From Cyanobium sp. CACIAM 14 (lineage in GTDB: Bacteria; Cyanobacteriota; Cyanobacteriia; PCC-6307; Cyanobiaceae), in NCBI GenBank assembly GCA_000708525.1, contig JMRP01000002.1:62001-126000 (forward strand): DNA of 64,000 nucleotides, in the 5' to 3' direction. The translations under genes and the position numbers were made by a program. Shown here in pieces: positions 28,127 through 37,651 of this stretch (position 1 is the first letter of the stretch; each line of letters opens with the position of its first letter). The notes beneath the pieces were generated by a model. It ran no database searches. It saw only the letters and a list, made by a program, of their open reading frames with translations, and was not told where the DNA came from.

Positions 28127-29259
28127 GGCGAGGGCGTCGTGGAGGGCGGCGTCCCCGTCGGGACCACCGGCAGGTCGGCGGCATGGCCGCCGGGATCGCG
28201 GGGCGAGCGGAGCTGGATCTCCAGCTGACGGACACGAGCGGCGGCCGTCGGATCCTGGCGCAGCCAGCGCCATTCCCCGTAGGCGTCATCGATGCGGCCG
28301 CTGAGCCGCAGGCGTCGGGCCACGGCCCGCTCCGAGGGGAGGGCGGCCTGGGTGTCGAGCAGTTCCGCCACCAGACCCCAGGCGCCGGCCGCCGCCGCCT
28401 GCTCCAGCGCCGTCTCCAGCAGGGCGTCCCGCTGCGGGGCCGGCAGCTCCGCGAGCAGCGCCACCGCCTGCTGCAGCCGCAGGGCTCCGCTGAGACCGGG
28501 TCGGCGGGCCTGGGCCAGCAGTTCGCCGGCGATCCGAGGGAAGCCGCGGGACTCCAGGTGGGTGGCCAGCAGTTCCAGCCCTGACCGGCTGACCAGCGTG
28601 CCGTCCTCCCGGCGCTGCAGGGGCAATGTCAGGCCATCGAGGGGGGTGCCCCCTTCCCGCTGCAACCGTTCCAGGGCCAGGGCCGCCCGCCGGTGATCGA
28701 GGCCCGCCGCGGCGGCCCGCCACTGAAGTTGCAGCCACTGCACCCGTTCGGCTCCCGCGGCCGGGCCGTAGCGGTTGAGCACGGTCATCGCCTCGCTGGG
28801 CGCCCGGCAGCTGAGCAGCACATCGGCGTTGGCCAGTACCACCGGCAGGGGCTGGGGGGCCGGATGGATCGTCAGCAGCCGCTGCTGAAGCTGACGCAGT
28901 CGTTCCTTGCGGTCGGCGTCGGCGCTCTGGCGGCAGGCCGCGTCCAGCTGTTCGAGGTCGCCGCTGCGCAGCACCTCGGCGAACGCCTTCTCGCTCAGCA
29001 GCGGCGGGGCCTCGGGACTGGTCTCTGCCTCGGCGTTGTCCGGCCGGGCGGGCGCAGCCCGGCTCGCCGCCGGCTCCGGGGACGGAATGCCCGCCGCCGG
29101 TTGGGCCACGGCCGGCAGCGTCAGGCCGAGGGCGGCCAGGGCGAGGAGCGGCCGCGCGAGGCGCCGGCCCCGGGGGGACGGGGCGATCCGGTGGCCGGCT
29201 CCGGCGTCAGGGTCGGCGGGCGTGCCGGCGGTGATGGCGGCGGTCGAGGAGAATGGCAA
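28123..29259 (-). CDS. Exported or anchored alpha-helical repeat protein, conserved hypothetical
   Basis: About 378 residues from a TTG at 29259 (no ATG available, start uncertain). An Arg-rich N-terminus followed by [23 protein letters not shown] looks like a signal peptide. The body is almost all helical and Leu/Ala/Arg-rich with TPR-like periodicity ([68 protein letters not shown]). No enzymatic motif. It is translationally coupled to purC but unlikely to act in purine synthesis. Function unknown. Confidence 0.68.
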   Translation of the reverse strand: MPFSSTAAITAGTPADPDAGAGHRIAPSPRGRRLARPLLALAALGLTLPAVAQPAAGIPSPEPAASRAAPARPDNAEAETSPEAPPLLSEKAFAEVLRSGDLEQLDAACRQSADADRKERLRQLQQRLLTIHPAPQPLPVVLANADVLLSCRAPSEAMTVLNRYGPAAGAERVQWLQLQWRAAAAGLDHRRAALALERLQREGGTPLDGLTLPLQRREDGTLVSRSGLELLATHLESRGFPRIAGELLAQARRPGLSGALRLQQAVALLAELPAPQRDALLETALEQAAAAGAWGLVAELLDTQAALPSERAVARRLRLSGRIDDAYGEWRWLRQDPTAAARVRQLEIQLRSPRDPGGHAADLPVVPTGTPPSTTPSP

Positions 29260-29386
29260 CGCTGAGCGGCGGCTAGGCAGGTGAGGGCGACCGGTGCAGC
29301 ACCCGTGCCGGCGCTCAACCTAGGGGAGCTGACCGCACCGATCCAAGTTCTCGCTCCGCCCCTCCGACTGCCCTCCGCTCGACCCC

Positions 29387-30739
29387 ATGGCGCCGACCAC
29401 CGCCTTCGATGCTCCGCCGACACCGGCCCGGATCCTGGTGGTCGGAGGCGGCGGCCGGGAGAATGCCCTGGGCTGGGCCCTGGCCCGCTGTCCTGGGGTC
29501 GAGCAGGTGCTGGTGGCGCCCGGCAACGGCGGCACCGCGGATCTGGCGGGTTGCGTCCAGCTGTCCATCGCCGAAACCGATCACCAGGCCCTGGCCGAGG
29601 CCTGCCGCCTGCGGGCCATCGATCTGGTGGTGGTGGGGCCGGAGGCACCGCTGGCGGCCGGTCTCGCCGATCGTCTGCGGCAGGAAGGGGTGGCGGTCTT
29701 CGGGCCCGGGGCCGATGGTGCCCTGCTGGAGGCCAGCAAGCGCTGGGCCAAGGAACTGATGCAGGAGGCGGGGGTCCCCACGGCCCGCTACTGGGCGGCG
29801 GCGGATCGCCGGCAGGCGCTGGAGATCCTGGAACGGCACGGTCGGCCCCTGGTGGTCAAGGCCGATGGGCTGGCGGCGGGCAAGGGCGTCACGGTGGCCG
29901 AGAGCCTCGAGGAGTGCCGGCGGGCCATCGAGGAGGTGTTCGCCGGTCGCTTCCAGTCCGGAGGATCCGGCGGCGAGGCCGCCGCCCCCTCCCTGGTACT
30001 GGAGGAGCGGCTGCACGGGCCGGAGGTTTCGGTGTTCGCCCTCACCGACGGCCGCGGCATGGTGCTGCTGCCCCCCGCCCAGGATCACAAGCGGATCGGC
30101 GAGGGGGACACGGGCCCGAACACCGGCGGCATGGGGGCCTACGCCCCCGCGCCGCTGCTGGATGCGGCGGGGCTGGAGCAGGTGCGCCGCCTGGTGCTGG
30201 AGCCCGTGCTCGCGGCCCTGCGCCGCCGGGGCATCGACTACCGCGGCGTGATCTTCGCCGGACTGATGCTCACCGAGGCGGGGCCCAGGGTGATCGAGTT
30301 CAACTGCCGCTTCGGCGACCCGGAATGCGAGACCCTGATGCCCCTGCTCGGGCCTGAGCTGGCCAGCGTGCTGCTGGCCTGCGCCACCGGCCGGCTGGAG
30401 GCGGCCCCGCCGCTGTCGATCGAGCCCCGCTGCAGTGCCTGCGTGATCGCCGCTGCCGAGGGGTACCCCGGAGAGGTGCGCCGGGGGGATCCGATCCACG
30501 CGGAGCTCGGGGCTGGGCCCGCTCTGCAGCTGTTCCATGCCGGCAGCCGCCGGGGCGAGGACGGCCGGGTGGTCACCGCCGGCGGCCGGGTGCTGGCGGT
30601 GGTGGCCCAGGCGGGCGACTTCGACACGGCCTTCGCGCAGGCCTATGCGGCCCTGGGGCAGGTGGCCTTCGAGGGCATGACCTTCCGCCGCGACATCGGC
30701 CATCAGGTGCGCACCCGGTTGCCGGTCCCGCGGCCATGA
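29387..30739 (+). CDS. purD: Phosphoribosylamine--glycine ligase (GAR synthetase)
   Basis: A 450-residue ATP-grasp enzyme of purine synthesis. N-terminal [17 protein letters not shown] is the signature PurD Rossmann motif, then [53 protein letters not shown] (ATP-grasp loop), [40 protein letters not shown] and [14 protein letters not shown] with Mg2+ ligands. Stop overlaps the next start (ATGA), so it is coupled to the NblS-like kinase. This purD-nblS-kai neighbourhood recurs in related picocyanobacteria. Confidence 0.94.
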   Translation: MAPTTAFDAPPTPARILVVGGGGRENALGWALARCPGVEQVLVAPGNGGTADLAGCVQLSIAETDHQALAEACRLRAIDLVVVGPEAPLAAGLADRLRQEGVAVFGPGADGALLEASKRWAKELMQEAGVPTARYWAAADRRQALEILERHGRPLVVKADGLAAGKGVTVAESLEECRRAIEEVFAGRFQSGGSGGEAAAPSLVLEERLHGPEVSVFALTDGRGMVLLPPAQDHKRIGEGDTGPNTGGMGAYAPAPLLDAAGLEQVRRLVLEPVLAALRRRGIDYRGVIFAGLMLTEAGPRVIEFNCRFGDPECETLMPLLGPELASVLLACATGRLEAAPPLSIEPRCSACVIAAAEGYPGEVRRGDPIHAELGAGPALQLFHAGSRRGEDGRVVTAGGRVLAVVAQAGDFDTAFAQAYAALGQVAFEGMTFRRDIGHQVRTRLPVPRP

Positions 30740-32763
30740 CGACTCTCGAGCCCGCTCCCGCCCAGCCAGGCGCCGATCCGGTGGACGTCCTGCGCGTCTG
30801 GCGGGAGCGCCTGCAGCGCTGGTGGGCCGAGTTCAGCCTTCAGACCAAACTGCTGGCGGTGGCCACTCTGGTGGTGAGCCTGCTGATGACCGGCATCACC
30901 TTCCTGGCACTCAATGGCATCCAGCGGGATGCCCGCATGAGCGACACCCGCTATGCCAGGGATCTGGGGCTGCTGCTCTCGGCCAACGTCACCCCCCTGG
31001 TGGCCCAGGGCAATGACCGCGAACTGGCGACGGTGGCGGAGCGGTTCTGGCAGTCGAGCCGCAGCCTGCGCTACATCTTCTTCGCCGATTCCGACGGCGT
31101 GATCTACCTGGGCATTCCCATGGGCGCCAGCTCCGGCACGGGCGAACGGGTGCTCAGCCGTCGCCTGGAGCTCCCCGCCGACATCCAGCGCCGCCCCGAC
31201 AACCCGCTGATTCGCCAGCACCTCACCCCCGATGGCCAGGTCACCGACGTGTTCGTGCCCATGGTCAGCGACGACCGCTACCTGGGCGTCGTGGCCCTGG
31301 GCATCAACCCCAACGAGACCCTGCTGGCCAGTGCGGCCCTCACCCGCGAGGTCACCGTGGCGGTGTTCATCTCCATCTGGGTGCTGGTGATCCTGGGCTC
31401 GGTCTTCAACGCCCTCACGATCACCGAGCCGGTCAAGGAACTGCTGCGCGGGGTGCGCTCGATCGCCGGCGGCAATTTCGAGACCCGCATCGCCCTGCCG
31501 GTGGGGGGCGAGCTGGGGGAACTGCTCAACGGCTTCAACACCATGGCCGCCCAGCTGGAGGCTTACAAGGCGGCCAACATCGAGGAGCTCACCGCCGCCC
31601 AGGTGAAGCAGCAGTCCCTGATCGCCACCATGGCCGACGGCGCCGTCCTGCTCGACGCCGACGGCCGGATCGTGCTGGCCAACCCCACCGCCAGGCGGCT
31701 GTTCCGCTGGGAGGGGCGCAATCTGGAGGGCAGCGAGCTGGCCGCCGAGCTGCCCGACCGGCTGGCCATGGAACTCCACGATCCTCTGGAGAGCCTGATC
31801 ACCTCCGAGAGCGACACCACCGACGTGCGCTGCAGCTTCGGCGAACCCCCCAGGACCCTGCGCATCGTTCTCCAGTCGGTGCGGGATGCCAGCGGTGAGA
31901 GCCTCAAGGGCATCGCCATGACCATCCAGGACCTCACCCGCGAGGTGGAGCTGAACGCCGCCCAGAGCCGCTTCATCAGCAATGTCTCCCACGAGCTCCG
32001 GACCCCCCTCTGCAACATCAAGAGCTACGTGGAGACCCTCCATGACATGGGGGACCTGCTCAGCCCAGGGGAGCAGAAGGAATTCCTGAGCATCGCCAAT
32101 GCCGAGACCGATCGTCTGGCGCGGCTGGTCACCGATGTGCTCGACCTCTCGCGGCTCGAGTCCGACCGGGTCTGGCAGCTCGAGCCGATGGAGCTGGCCC
32201 CGGCGATCGAGCAGACCCTGCGGACCTACCGACTGAACGCGGAGGAGAAGGGGGTGAGCCTGATGTTCGCCGGCGAATCCCAGCTGCCGCGGGTGCGGGG
32301 CAACTGGGACCTGCTGCTGCAGGTGCTCGACAACCTGGTGGGCAATGCCCTCAAGTTCACACCCCGAGGTGGCCAGCTCCTCCTGCGGGCCTATCCCTGG
32401 CCCGACCACTGTCTGCTCGACCCTGCCGCCGTGCCCGGGGAACACGCGGCCTGCGCCTTCACCTCACCGCTGCCCCGGCTGCGGGTGGAGATCGCCGACA
32501 CCGGCTGCGGCATCTCCGAGGCCGACCAGGAACGTATCTTCGAGCGCTTCTACCGGGTGGAGAACGCCGTGCACACCGAGGCGGGCACCGGTCTGGGGCT
32601 CTCGATCGTGCGGGGGATCCTGGAGAAGCACGACAGCCAGGCCCAGATGGTGAGCGAGCTCGGGGTGGGCACCACCTTCTGGTTCGACCTGCCCCTGGAG
32701 CAGGCCGACCGCGATGAACTCCAGGTGCAGGTGGAACGGCGGGGCATGGCGAACCACAGCTGA
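30736..32763 (+). CDS. nblS: Membrane sensor histidine kinase, NblS/Hik33 type
   Basis: A 675-residue protein. Domain order: TM helix 1 (KLLAVATLVVSLLMTGITFLAL, about residues 35-56), periplasmic sensor region to about 205, TM helix 2 (VTVAVFISIWVLVILGSVFNAL), HAMP (ITEPVKELLRGVRSIAGGNFE), coiled linker, PAS (LIATMADGAVLLDADGRIVLANPTA), HisKA with phospho-acceptor His in FISNVSHELRTPL, and HATPase_c (NLVGNALKF, IADTGCGIS, GTGLGLSIV). This is the architecture of NblS/Hik33 (DspA), which governs high-light, nutrient and cold responses through RpaB-type regulators. Convergent with kaiC, 9 bp apart. Confidence 0.9.
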   Translation: MTTLEPAPAQPGADPVDVLRVWRERLQRWWAEFSLQTKLLAVATLVVSLLMTGITFLALNGIQRDARMSDTRYARDLGLLLSANVTPLVAQGNDRELATVAERFWQSSRSLRYIFFADSDGVIYLGIPMGASSGTGERVLSRRLELPADIQRRPDNPLIRQHLTPDGQVTDVFVPMVSDDRYLGVVALGINPNETLLASAALTREVTVAVFISIWVLVILGSVFNALTITEPVKELLRGVRSIAGGNFETRIALPVGGELGELLNGFNTMAAQLEAYKAANIEELTAAQVKQQSLIATMADGAVLLDADGRIVLANPTARRLFRWEGRNLEGSELAAELPDRLAMELHDPLESLITSESDTTDVRCSFGEPPRTLRIVLQSVRDASGESLKGIAMTIQDLTREVELNAAQSRFISNVSHELRTPLCNIKSYVETLHDMGDLLSPGEQKEFLSIANAETDRLARLVTDVLDLSRLESDRVWQLEPMELAPAIEQTLRTYRLNAEEKGVSLMFAGESQLPRVRGNWDLLLQVLDNLVGNALKFTPRGGQLLLRAYPWPDHCLLDPAAVPGEHAACAFTSPLPRLRVEIADTGCGISEADQERIFERFYRVENAVHTEAGTGLGLSIVRGILEKHDSQAQMVSELGVGTTFWFDLPLEQADRDELQVQVERRGMANHS

Positions 32764-32772
32764 GCCCCCGCC

Positions 32773-34338
32773 TCAGCTGTCCCCTTCCACCCCCCGCATG
32801 ATCCGCCCCAGGTCGGCCCTCTCGTCGCTGCTGATCCGGTGGGGCACCCCGCTGATGATGCGCTCGAAATTGGCGAAGGAGTCCTTGATCTCAGGACCGT
32901 TGCCCGTGATCACGAATTCCCGGATCCCCTTGTCGTGCCAGGAACCGCGCATCTTGAACACGTTCAGTGCCCGGGCCATCTCCCCACGGATCTCCACGTA
33001 CTGCAGCAGCAGGATCGTGTCGGTGATGGTGGAGATGTGGGAGTCGGTGATCGAGTGGCTGCCCATGAACTCTTCGGAGGTGTTGGTGAAGAATCCGGCG
33101 ATCTCCTCCTGCTTGGCATACCCCGTCACCCCGATCACGAATTGCCGGAAGGCGTTGTGACTCACCCCCCGGGCAAGGGCGGAGAGAGAATCGATCGCCA
33201 TCCGTGATGGCTTGAACTGGCTGATCTCGGTCTTGATGATCTGCAGGTGATCCTCCAGGCCGGTGGATTCCGGGTAGGCGCAGATGATCTTGAGCAGGCC
33301 GTCCTGCTCCATCTGCTCGAAGTCGATCCCCCAGCTGGTGGCGTTGCGCAGCAGCTGGGAGCGGGATTCCTCGTAGGCGAACAGGATCGCCCGTTCCTTG
33401 CTGCGGCAGGCATCCTCGAGGAACTTGCTGACCAGGAGCGTCTTGCCGGTGCCCGTGGCCCCGGTCGCCAGGATGATCGAGTCCTTGAAGAAGCCGCCCC
33501 CGCACATCTCATCGAGCCGGGGCACACCGGAACTGAGGCGCACGTTGGAGGAGCGCTGGGTGAGCCGCATCGCCCCGAGCGGGAAGACACCGATGCCGTG
33601 GCTGCCCATGGTGAAGGGAAACTCCCCCTTCATGTGGGTGGTGCCGCGGAGCTTGAGGATCTCCACCGTGCGGCGGCGGCGCTCCCCCTCCAGCACGTTG
33701 CGCAGGATCACCACGTTGTCGGAGACGAACTCCTCGACGCCATAGCGGGCGATGGGTCCGTACTCGTCGATCCGCTCGGTGGTCATCACCGTGGTGACCC
33801 CGATCTCCTTGAGCCGGGCAATCAGCCGGAAGATCTCCCGCCGCACCACGGAGATGGCGTCGTACTGCTGGAAGACGGCGGTGATCGAATCGATGGCCAC
33901 CCGCTTGGCCTTGTATTTCCGGATCGCGTAGTTGATCCTTTCGATCAGGCCGGAGAGGTCGAAACTGCCGGAGACTTCCTGACCGTCGGGATCCGGGGAG
34001 GCATCGAGCAGGAACAGCTTGTCATGCTCCACCATCTCCTGCAGATCCCAGCCGAAGCTGGCGGCGTTCCGCAGGATGTCGAGGGGGGATTCCTCGAAGG
34101 TCACGAAGATGCCGTGCTCGTTGAACTGGCGGATGCCATTGCAGAGAAAATTGAGCGAGAACACCGTCTTGCCCGTCCCGGACGTGCCGCTGATCAGCGT
34201 CGATCGTCCGATCGGCAGCCCGCCATGACAGATGTCATCGAACCCCTCGATTCCGGTGGGAATCTTCTGCACCTGCATGGGTCCGGCTCCTGAGGCCGGG
34301 GAGCTGAGACTCGGGCTGACGTCTGTGGGGTCCTGCAT
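32773..34338 (-). CDS. kaiC: Circadian clock ATPase/autokinase KaiC
   Basis: A 521-residue double-RecA hexamer protein, the core of the cyanobacterial oscillator. CI Walker A GTSGTGKT is at residues 51-58 with catalytic Glu pair in FVTFEES (82-83). CII Walker A GATGTGKT is at 293-300 with AYEES (323-324). The phosphorylation pair Ser436-Thr437 in DSHISTITDT corresponds to S431/T432 of Synechococcus elongatus, and the A-loop/C-terminal tail (ERIISGVPHRISSDERADLG) for KaiA binding is present. All residues expected for a phosphorylating clock are seen. Last gene of kaiA-kaiB-kaiC, 60 bp after kaiB. Confidence 0.98.
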   Translation of the reverse strand: MQDPTDVSPSLSSPASGAGPMQVQKIPTGIEGFDDICHGGLPIGRSTLISGTSGTGKTVFSLNFLCNGIRQFNEHGIFVTFEESPLDILRNAASFGWDLQEMVEHDKLFLLDASPDPDGQEVSGSFDLSGLIERINYAIRKYKAKRVAIDSITAVFQQYDAISVVRREIFRLIARLKEIGVTTVMTTERIDEYGPIARYGVEEFVSDNVVILRNVLEGERRRRTVEILKLRGTTHMKGEFPFTMGSHGIGVFPLGAMRLTQRSSNVRLSSGVPRLDEMCGGGFFKDSIILATGATGTGKTLLVSKFLEDACRSKERAILFAYEESRSQLLRNATSWGIDFEQMEQDGLLKIICAYPESTGLEDHLQIIKTEISQFKPSRMAIDSLSALARGVSHNAFRQFVIGVTGYAKQEEIAGFFTNTSEEFMGSHSITDSHISTITDTILLLQYVEIRGEMARALNVFKMRGSWHDKGIREFVITGNGPEIKDSFANFERIISGVPHRISSDERADLGRIMRGVEGDS

Positions 34339-34398
34339 CGAAGGGAGGGACGGGGCGGAGGGAGAAGGTGGAGGGAAGCGGAGGGCTTGGGACGGAGT

Positions 34399-34761
34399 TC
34401 AGGCAGGTTCCGAGGCGGGGGGATCCCCGGTCGACGCCAGGGCGTCGATGTCCTGTTGGTATTCCTCCTCGGACAGTTCCTCGTAGAGAAGGTCCAGGCC
34501 GATCAGCACCCGTTCACGGTCAGAAAGGTCGCCGATGATCCTCCGGACCGGCGGCGGCAGGATCTTGGCGAGCGTTGGTGTGGCCAGGATCTTGTCCTCC
34601 TCGGCCAGCTGAGGATTCTTGAGCACGTCGATCACCTTGAGGGCGTAGACCCCTCGGAACTCGGTCTCGAGGATGTCGCGCAGCGTCTTCAGAGCCCGCA
34701 TGGAATTGGGAGTGTTGCCGGCTACGTAGAGCTTCAGGATGTAGGTCTTGCGCAATGTCAT
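34399..34761 (-). CDS. kaiB: Circadian clock protein KaiB
   Basis: A 120-residue thioredoxin-like, fold-switching protein that binds phosphorylated KaiC and sequesters KaiA. Conserved sequence: [78 protein letters not shown]. Length includes a normal acidic, disordered tail ([19 protein letters not shown]). Begins 9 bp after the kaiA stop. Confidence 0.98.
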   Translation of the reverse strand: MTLRKTYILKLYVAGNTPNSMRALKTLRDILETEFRGVYALKVIDVLKNPQLAEEDKILATPTLAKILPPPVRRIIGDLSDRERVLIGLDLLYEELSEEEYQQDIDALASTGDPPASEPA

Positions 34762-34770
34762 GACGGAGGA

Positions 34771-35658
34771 TCAGGCGGGAGGCAGGGTGGATTCGGGGAG
34801 GCCGGCTTCGGGCAGGGGAGCGGGCATGAGGGGGAGATCGGGAGGGATGGAGCGCCGGTACATCTCGCAGAGGTGGGCCATCACGTCGAGCAGGGCCAGG
34901 CGGTAGTCCTGAAGAAAGTCGTTCTTCTTGCCCTTGAGCATCAGCTGCTTGCTGAATTCCTCGATCAGATCCATGTGGATCTCCACCGTCTTGGTGATCG
35001 GCAGATCGGAGAAGAACGCCGTGTTGACGAAGCTTTCGATCGCCTGGTTGGCTGCGGCAGGATCCTTGAAATAGCTGATCAGCAGATCCCGGTAGGTCCG
35101 TCTCAGCGAATCCATCAGCTCACGCCGTTCCCCCGCGGCAAGGTTGCCGAGGAAGCGGGAGGGGTCCCGCTTGTAGTACACCCCCAGATAGCCCAGGCGG
35201 CCGTTGAGCCGGTTGGGCAGACGCCAGCCCTCCGGGGTGACGCCGCCGGCGTCGGCCGTCTCCTCGGCACCGGGCGGACTGGCCTGCGGCAGGGTGCAGC
35301 GCCGCAGGAAGCGGGAGACGGCGGCATCCAGGCTGTAGCCGAGCTGCTCCAGCTGGTCGGCGGGGAGGCGCAGTTCCGCCTCGTGGAAGAGCACCCTGCC
35401 GCTCACCGGACCGATGAGCACCGCCGGCCACTGCAGCCCCCGTTCGCGCAGGGTGGCGTACAGGCTCTCGGTCACGGCCCCTTCCTCCAGCAGGATCGCG
35501 TCGAACTCCTCGCGGCGGCGCTCGAGTTCGCCGACGGGATCGGCGCCAGGGTCGATGGCGACGAGACGGTGACGTCCGCCCTTCAGCCACTGGCCACAGG
35601 CCTCGGCCAGGGCGGGGGTGCGGATGAGGGAGGCGATGGTGAGAGCCGGTTGGGGCAT
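34771..35658 (-). CDS. kaiA: Circadian clock protein KaiA, full length
   Basis: A 295-residue protein. The N-terminal pseudo-receiver domain (LTIASLIRTPALAEACGQWL ... FDAILLEEGAVTESLYATLRERGLQWPAVLIG) is followed by a variable linker (QASPPGAEETADAGG) and the all-helical C-terminal KaiA domain that binds the KaiC A-loop (YYKRDPSRFLGNLAAGERRELMDSLRRTYRDLLISYF ... AFFSDLPITKTVEIHMDLIEEFSKQL). Full-length KaiA implies a self-sustained oscillator, unlike Prochlorococcus, which has lost kaiA. Only 9 bp separate it from kaiB, so kaiA and kaiBC probably share a promoter in the 178-bp gap before rplU. Confidence 0.96.
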   Translation of the reverse strand: MPQPALTIASLIRTPALAEACGQWLKGGRHRLVAIDPGADPVGELERRREEFDAILLEEGAVTESLYATLRERGLQWPAVLIGPVSGRVLFHEAELRLPADQLEQLGYSLDAAVSRFLRRCTLPQASPPGAEETADAGGVTPEGWRLPNRLNGRLGYLGVYYKRDPSRFLGNLAAGERRELMDSLRRTYRDLLISYFKDPAAANQAIESFVNTAFFSDLPITKTVEIHMDLIEEFSKQLMLKGKKNDFLQDYRLALLDVMAHLCEMYRRSIPPDLPLMPAPLPEAGLPESTLPPA

Positions 35659-35836
35659 CGACCGCTGGGGCGGGGGGCTCTCATGGACCGGCTGATTCTT
35701 GACGAAAGGGTGAGCGGGACAGGAGGATCTTCGTTCTGTCTTTCGATTCCGTGCGTCCAGGCCGAATGACGTTCTGCCGGAACCCCCTCCGGGGCGCCCT
35801 ACCTGCTGACGTCAGCCTGGCCACGCCCCCTGAGCG

Positions 35837-36235
35837 ATGACCCAAGCCCCATCCAAAGCCCCCCAGGAGGGATCCAGTCCTGCCACCGGCACCGCCAACG
35901 GCGGCAGCTATGCGATCGTCGAGGCCTCGGGCCGGCAGTTCTGGCTCCAGCCCAACCGCTACCTGGATCTCGACCGGCTCGATGCCGACGTCGACAGCAC
36001 CGTCACCCTTGAGAACGTCCTGCTGGTGAAGGATGTGTCGGGCACCACCCTCGGCAAGCCCTACGTGGCCGGTGCCAGCGTGGAGCTCAAGGTGATGGCC
36101 CACCGCAGGGGTTCGAAGATCATCGTCTACAAGATGCGTCCCAAGAAGAAGACCCGGCGCAAGAACGGTCACCGCCAGGAACTGACCCGTGTGATGGTTC
36201 AGTCGATCAAGGTGGGCGGCAAGGCCATCGCCTGA
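35837..36235 (+). CDS. rplU: 50S ribosomal protein L21
   Basis: A 132-residue protein with a Ser/Pro/Gly-rich N-terminal extension (about 25 residues) before the conserved core [87 protein letters not shown]. The basic RNA-binding loop is intact. Divergent from kaiA, followed by rpmA after 50 bp. Confidence 0.95.
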   Translation: MTQAPSKAPQEGSSPATGTANGGSYAIVEASGRQFWLQPNRYLDLDRLDADVDSTVTLENVLLVKDVSGTTLGKPYVAGASVELKVMAHRRGSKIIVYKMRPKKKTRRKNGHRQELTRVMVQSIKVGGKAIA

Positions 36236-36285
36236 TCGGCCCCTCCCTCTTCTCAACCCCCTCCCTCCCGTTTCGCTTCCCTCCC

Positions 36286-36552
36286 ATGGCTCACAAGAAA
36301 GGCACGGGTTCCACCCGCAACGGTCGCGATTCCAACGCCAAGCGTCTGGGTGTGAAGCGCTACGGCGGTGAAACCGTGACGGCCGGCTCGATCCTCATCC
36401 GTCAGCGCGGCACCTCCGTCCTCCCCGGCCTCAATGTCGGCCGCGGCTCCGATGACACCCTCTTCGCCCTGGTGGACGGGGTGGTCAGCTTCGACTCGAT
36501 CAAGCGGGGCCTGCGCAACCGCAAGCGGATCAACATCGCCGTCGGCGCCTAG
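36286..36552 (+). CDS. rpmA: 50S ribosomal protein L27
   Basis: An 88-residue ribosomal protein: [43 protein letters not shown] is textbook L27. The flexible N-terminus that reaches the peptidyl-transferase centre begins directly with AHKKG, with no cleavable extension. Co-transcribed with rplU. Confidence 0.96.
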   Translation: MAHKKGTGSTRNGRDSNAKRLGVKRYGGETVTAGSILIRQRGTSVLPGLNVGRGSDDTLFALVDGVVSFDSIKRGLRNRKRINIAVGA

Positions 36553-36694
36553 CCCCGAAGAGCGGCGCTGATCCGGGTGCCAGGACCCGGCACGTCCATC
36601 AGCACGCTCGGCAAGCCCGCCGACAGGCTGCTGGGTTGGCTTCCGAACGTCGGTCCGGCAACGTCATGGGCGTCCGAGCACGGGAGGTCTGACC

Positions 36695-37621
36695 ATGGAA
36701 GCCCCGAGCCTGGGGGGAGATCCCAGCGCCGAGCCGCAGCGGCCCCCGTGGGGGTTCCTGGTGCTTGACAAGCCCGCCGGCCTCACCTCCCATGACGTCG
36801 TCGCCCGGGTGCGCCGGGCCTACGGCCTGCGGCGGGTGGGCCATGGCGGCACCCTGGATCCCGCCGTCACCGGTGTGCTGCCGATCGCCCTCGGTCCGGC
36901 CACCCGCCTGCTGCCCTACCTGAGCGGCGACAAGACCTACCGCGCCTTGGTGCAGCTGGGGCTGCGCACCAGCAGCGACGATCTGGACGGGGAGGTGCTC
37001 GAGCAGGCGGCTGTACCGCCCCTCGACCATGACGCCCTGCTACGGGCCCTGGCCCCCTTCCGCGGGGAGATCCTGCAGGTTCCGCCCCAGGTCTCCGCCG
37101 TCCATGTGAACGGTCGGCGGGCCCATGCCCTGGTCCGGGCGGGGGAGCGGCCGCAGCTGGCCGCCCGGCCGGTGCGTCTCCACAAGCTGGAGATGCTCGC
37201 CTGGAACCCGGCCAGCGGCCAGCTGGAGCTGGAGATCGACTGCTCGGCCGGCACCTACGTGCGCGCCCTGGCCAGGGACCTGGGGGAGGCCCTGGGCTGC
37301 GGCGGCGTGCTGGCCCGTCTGCGCCGCACCGCCGCCCTCGGCTTCGGCCTGCACCAGGCCATCCCCCTGGAACGCCTGGCGGCCAGCCCCCGGCCTCCCC
37401 TGCTGGATCCCCTCGTGGTGCTGACCGATCTGCCGCGCCAGCACCTCGATCCGGTCCAGCTGAGCGCATGGCGCTGCGGCCGTGCCCTGCCCAGCACGGT
37501 GGAGCGGCAACCGGGGGAGGCCGTCGCCCTGGTGACGCCGGATGGCAAATTGGCGGGCATCGCCCGTGCCGATGGCGAGGGCCTGCTCCTGCCCCGGCTG
37601 GTGTTCGACGCCGCCGGCTGA
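36695..37621 (+). CDS. truB: tRNA pseudouridine(55) synthase
   Basis: A 308-residue enzyme that makes pseudouridine 55 in the T-loop of tRNAs. Motifs: GFLVLDKPAGLTSHDVVARVRR, RVGHGGTLDPAVTGVLPIALG with the catalytic Asp in GGTLDP, KTYRALVQLGLRTSSDDLDGE, QVPPQVSAVHVNGRRAHALVRAGE, and CSAGTYVRALARDLGEALGCGGVLARLRRT. Slightly longer at the N-terminus than many TruBs. Downstream of rpmA by about 140 bp. Confidence 0.94.
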   Translation: MEAPSLGGDPSAEPQRPPWGFLVLDKPAGLTSHDVVARVRRAYGLRRVGHGGTLDPAVTGVLPIALGPATRLLPYLSGDKTYRALVQLGLRTSSDDLDGEVLEQAAVPPLDHDALLRALAPFRGEILQVPPQVSAVHVNGRRAHALVRAGERPQLAARPVRLHKLEMLAWNPASGQLELEIDCSAGTYVRALARDLGEALGCGGVLARLRRTAALGFGLHQAIPLERLAASPRPPLLDPLVVLTDLPRQHLDPVQLSAWRCGRALPSTVERQPGEAVALVTPDGKLAGIARADGEGLLLPRLVFDAAG

Positions 37622-37651
37622 ACCGCTCCCGATTCCGCTCCCGATTCCGCG

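Noticed and set aside
30703-32445. A 580-codon minus-strand frame opposite nblS
   Set aside because: Shadow of a gene with complete kinase domains; composition is typical of antisense frames.
35659-35836. An L21 leader autoregulatory structure upstream of rplU
   Set aside because: A GGAACCCCCTCCGGGG hairpin exists, but without resemblance to a known leader it could be part of the divergent promoter region only.
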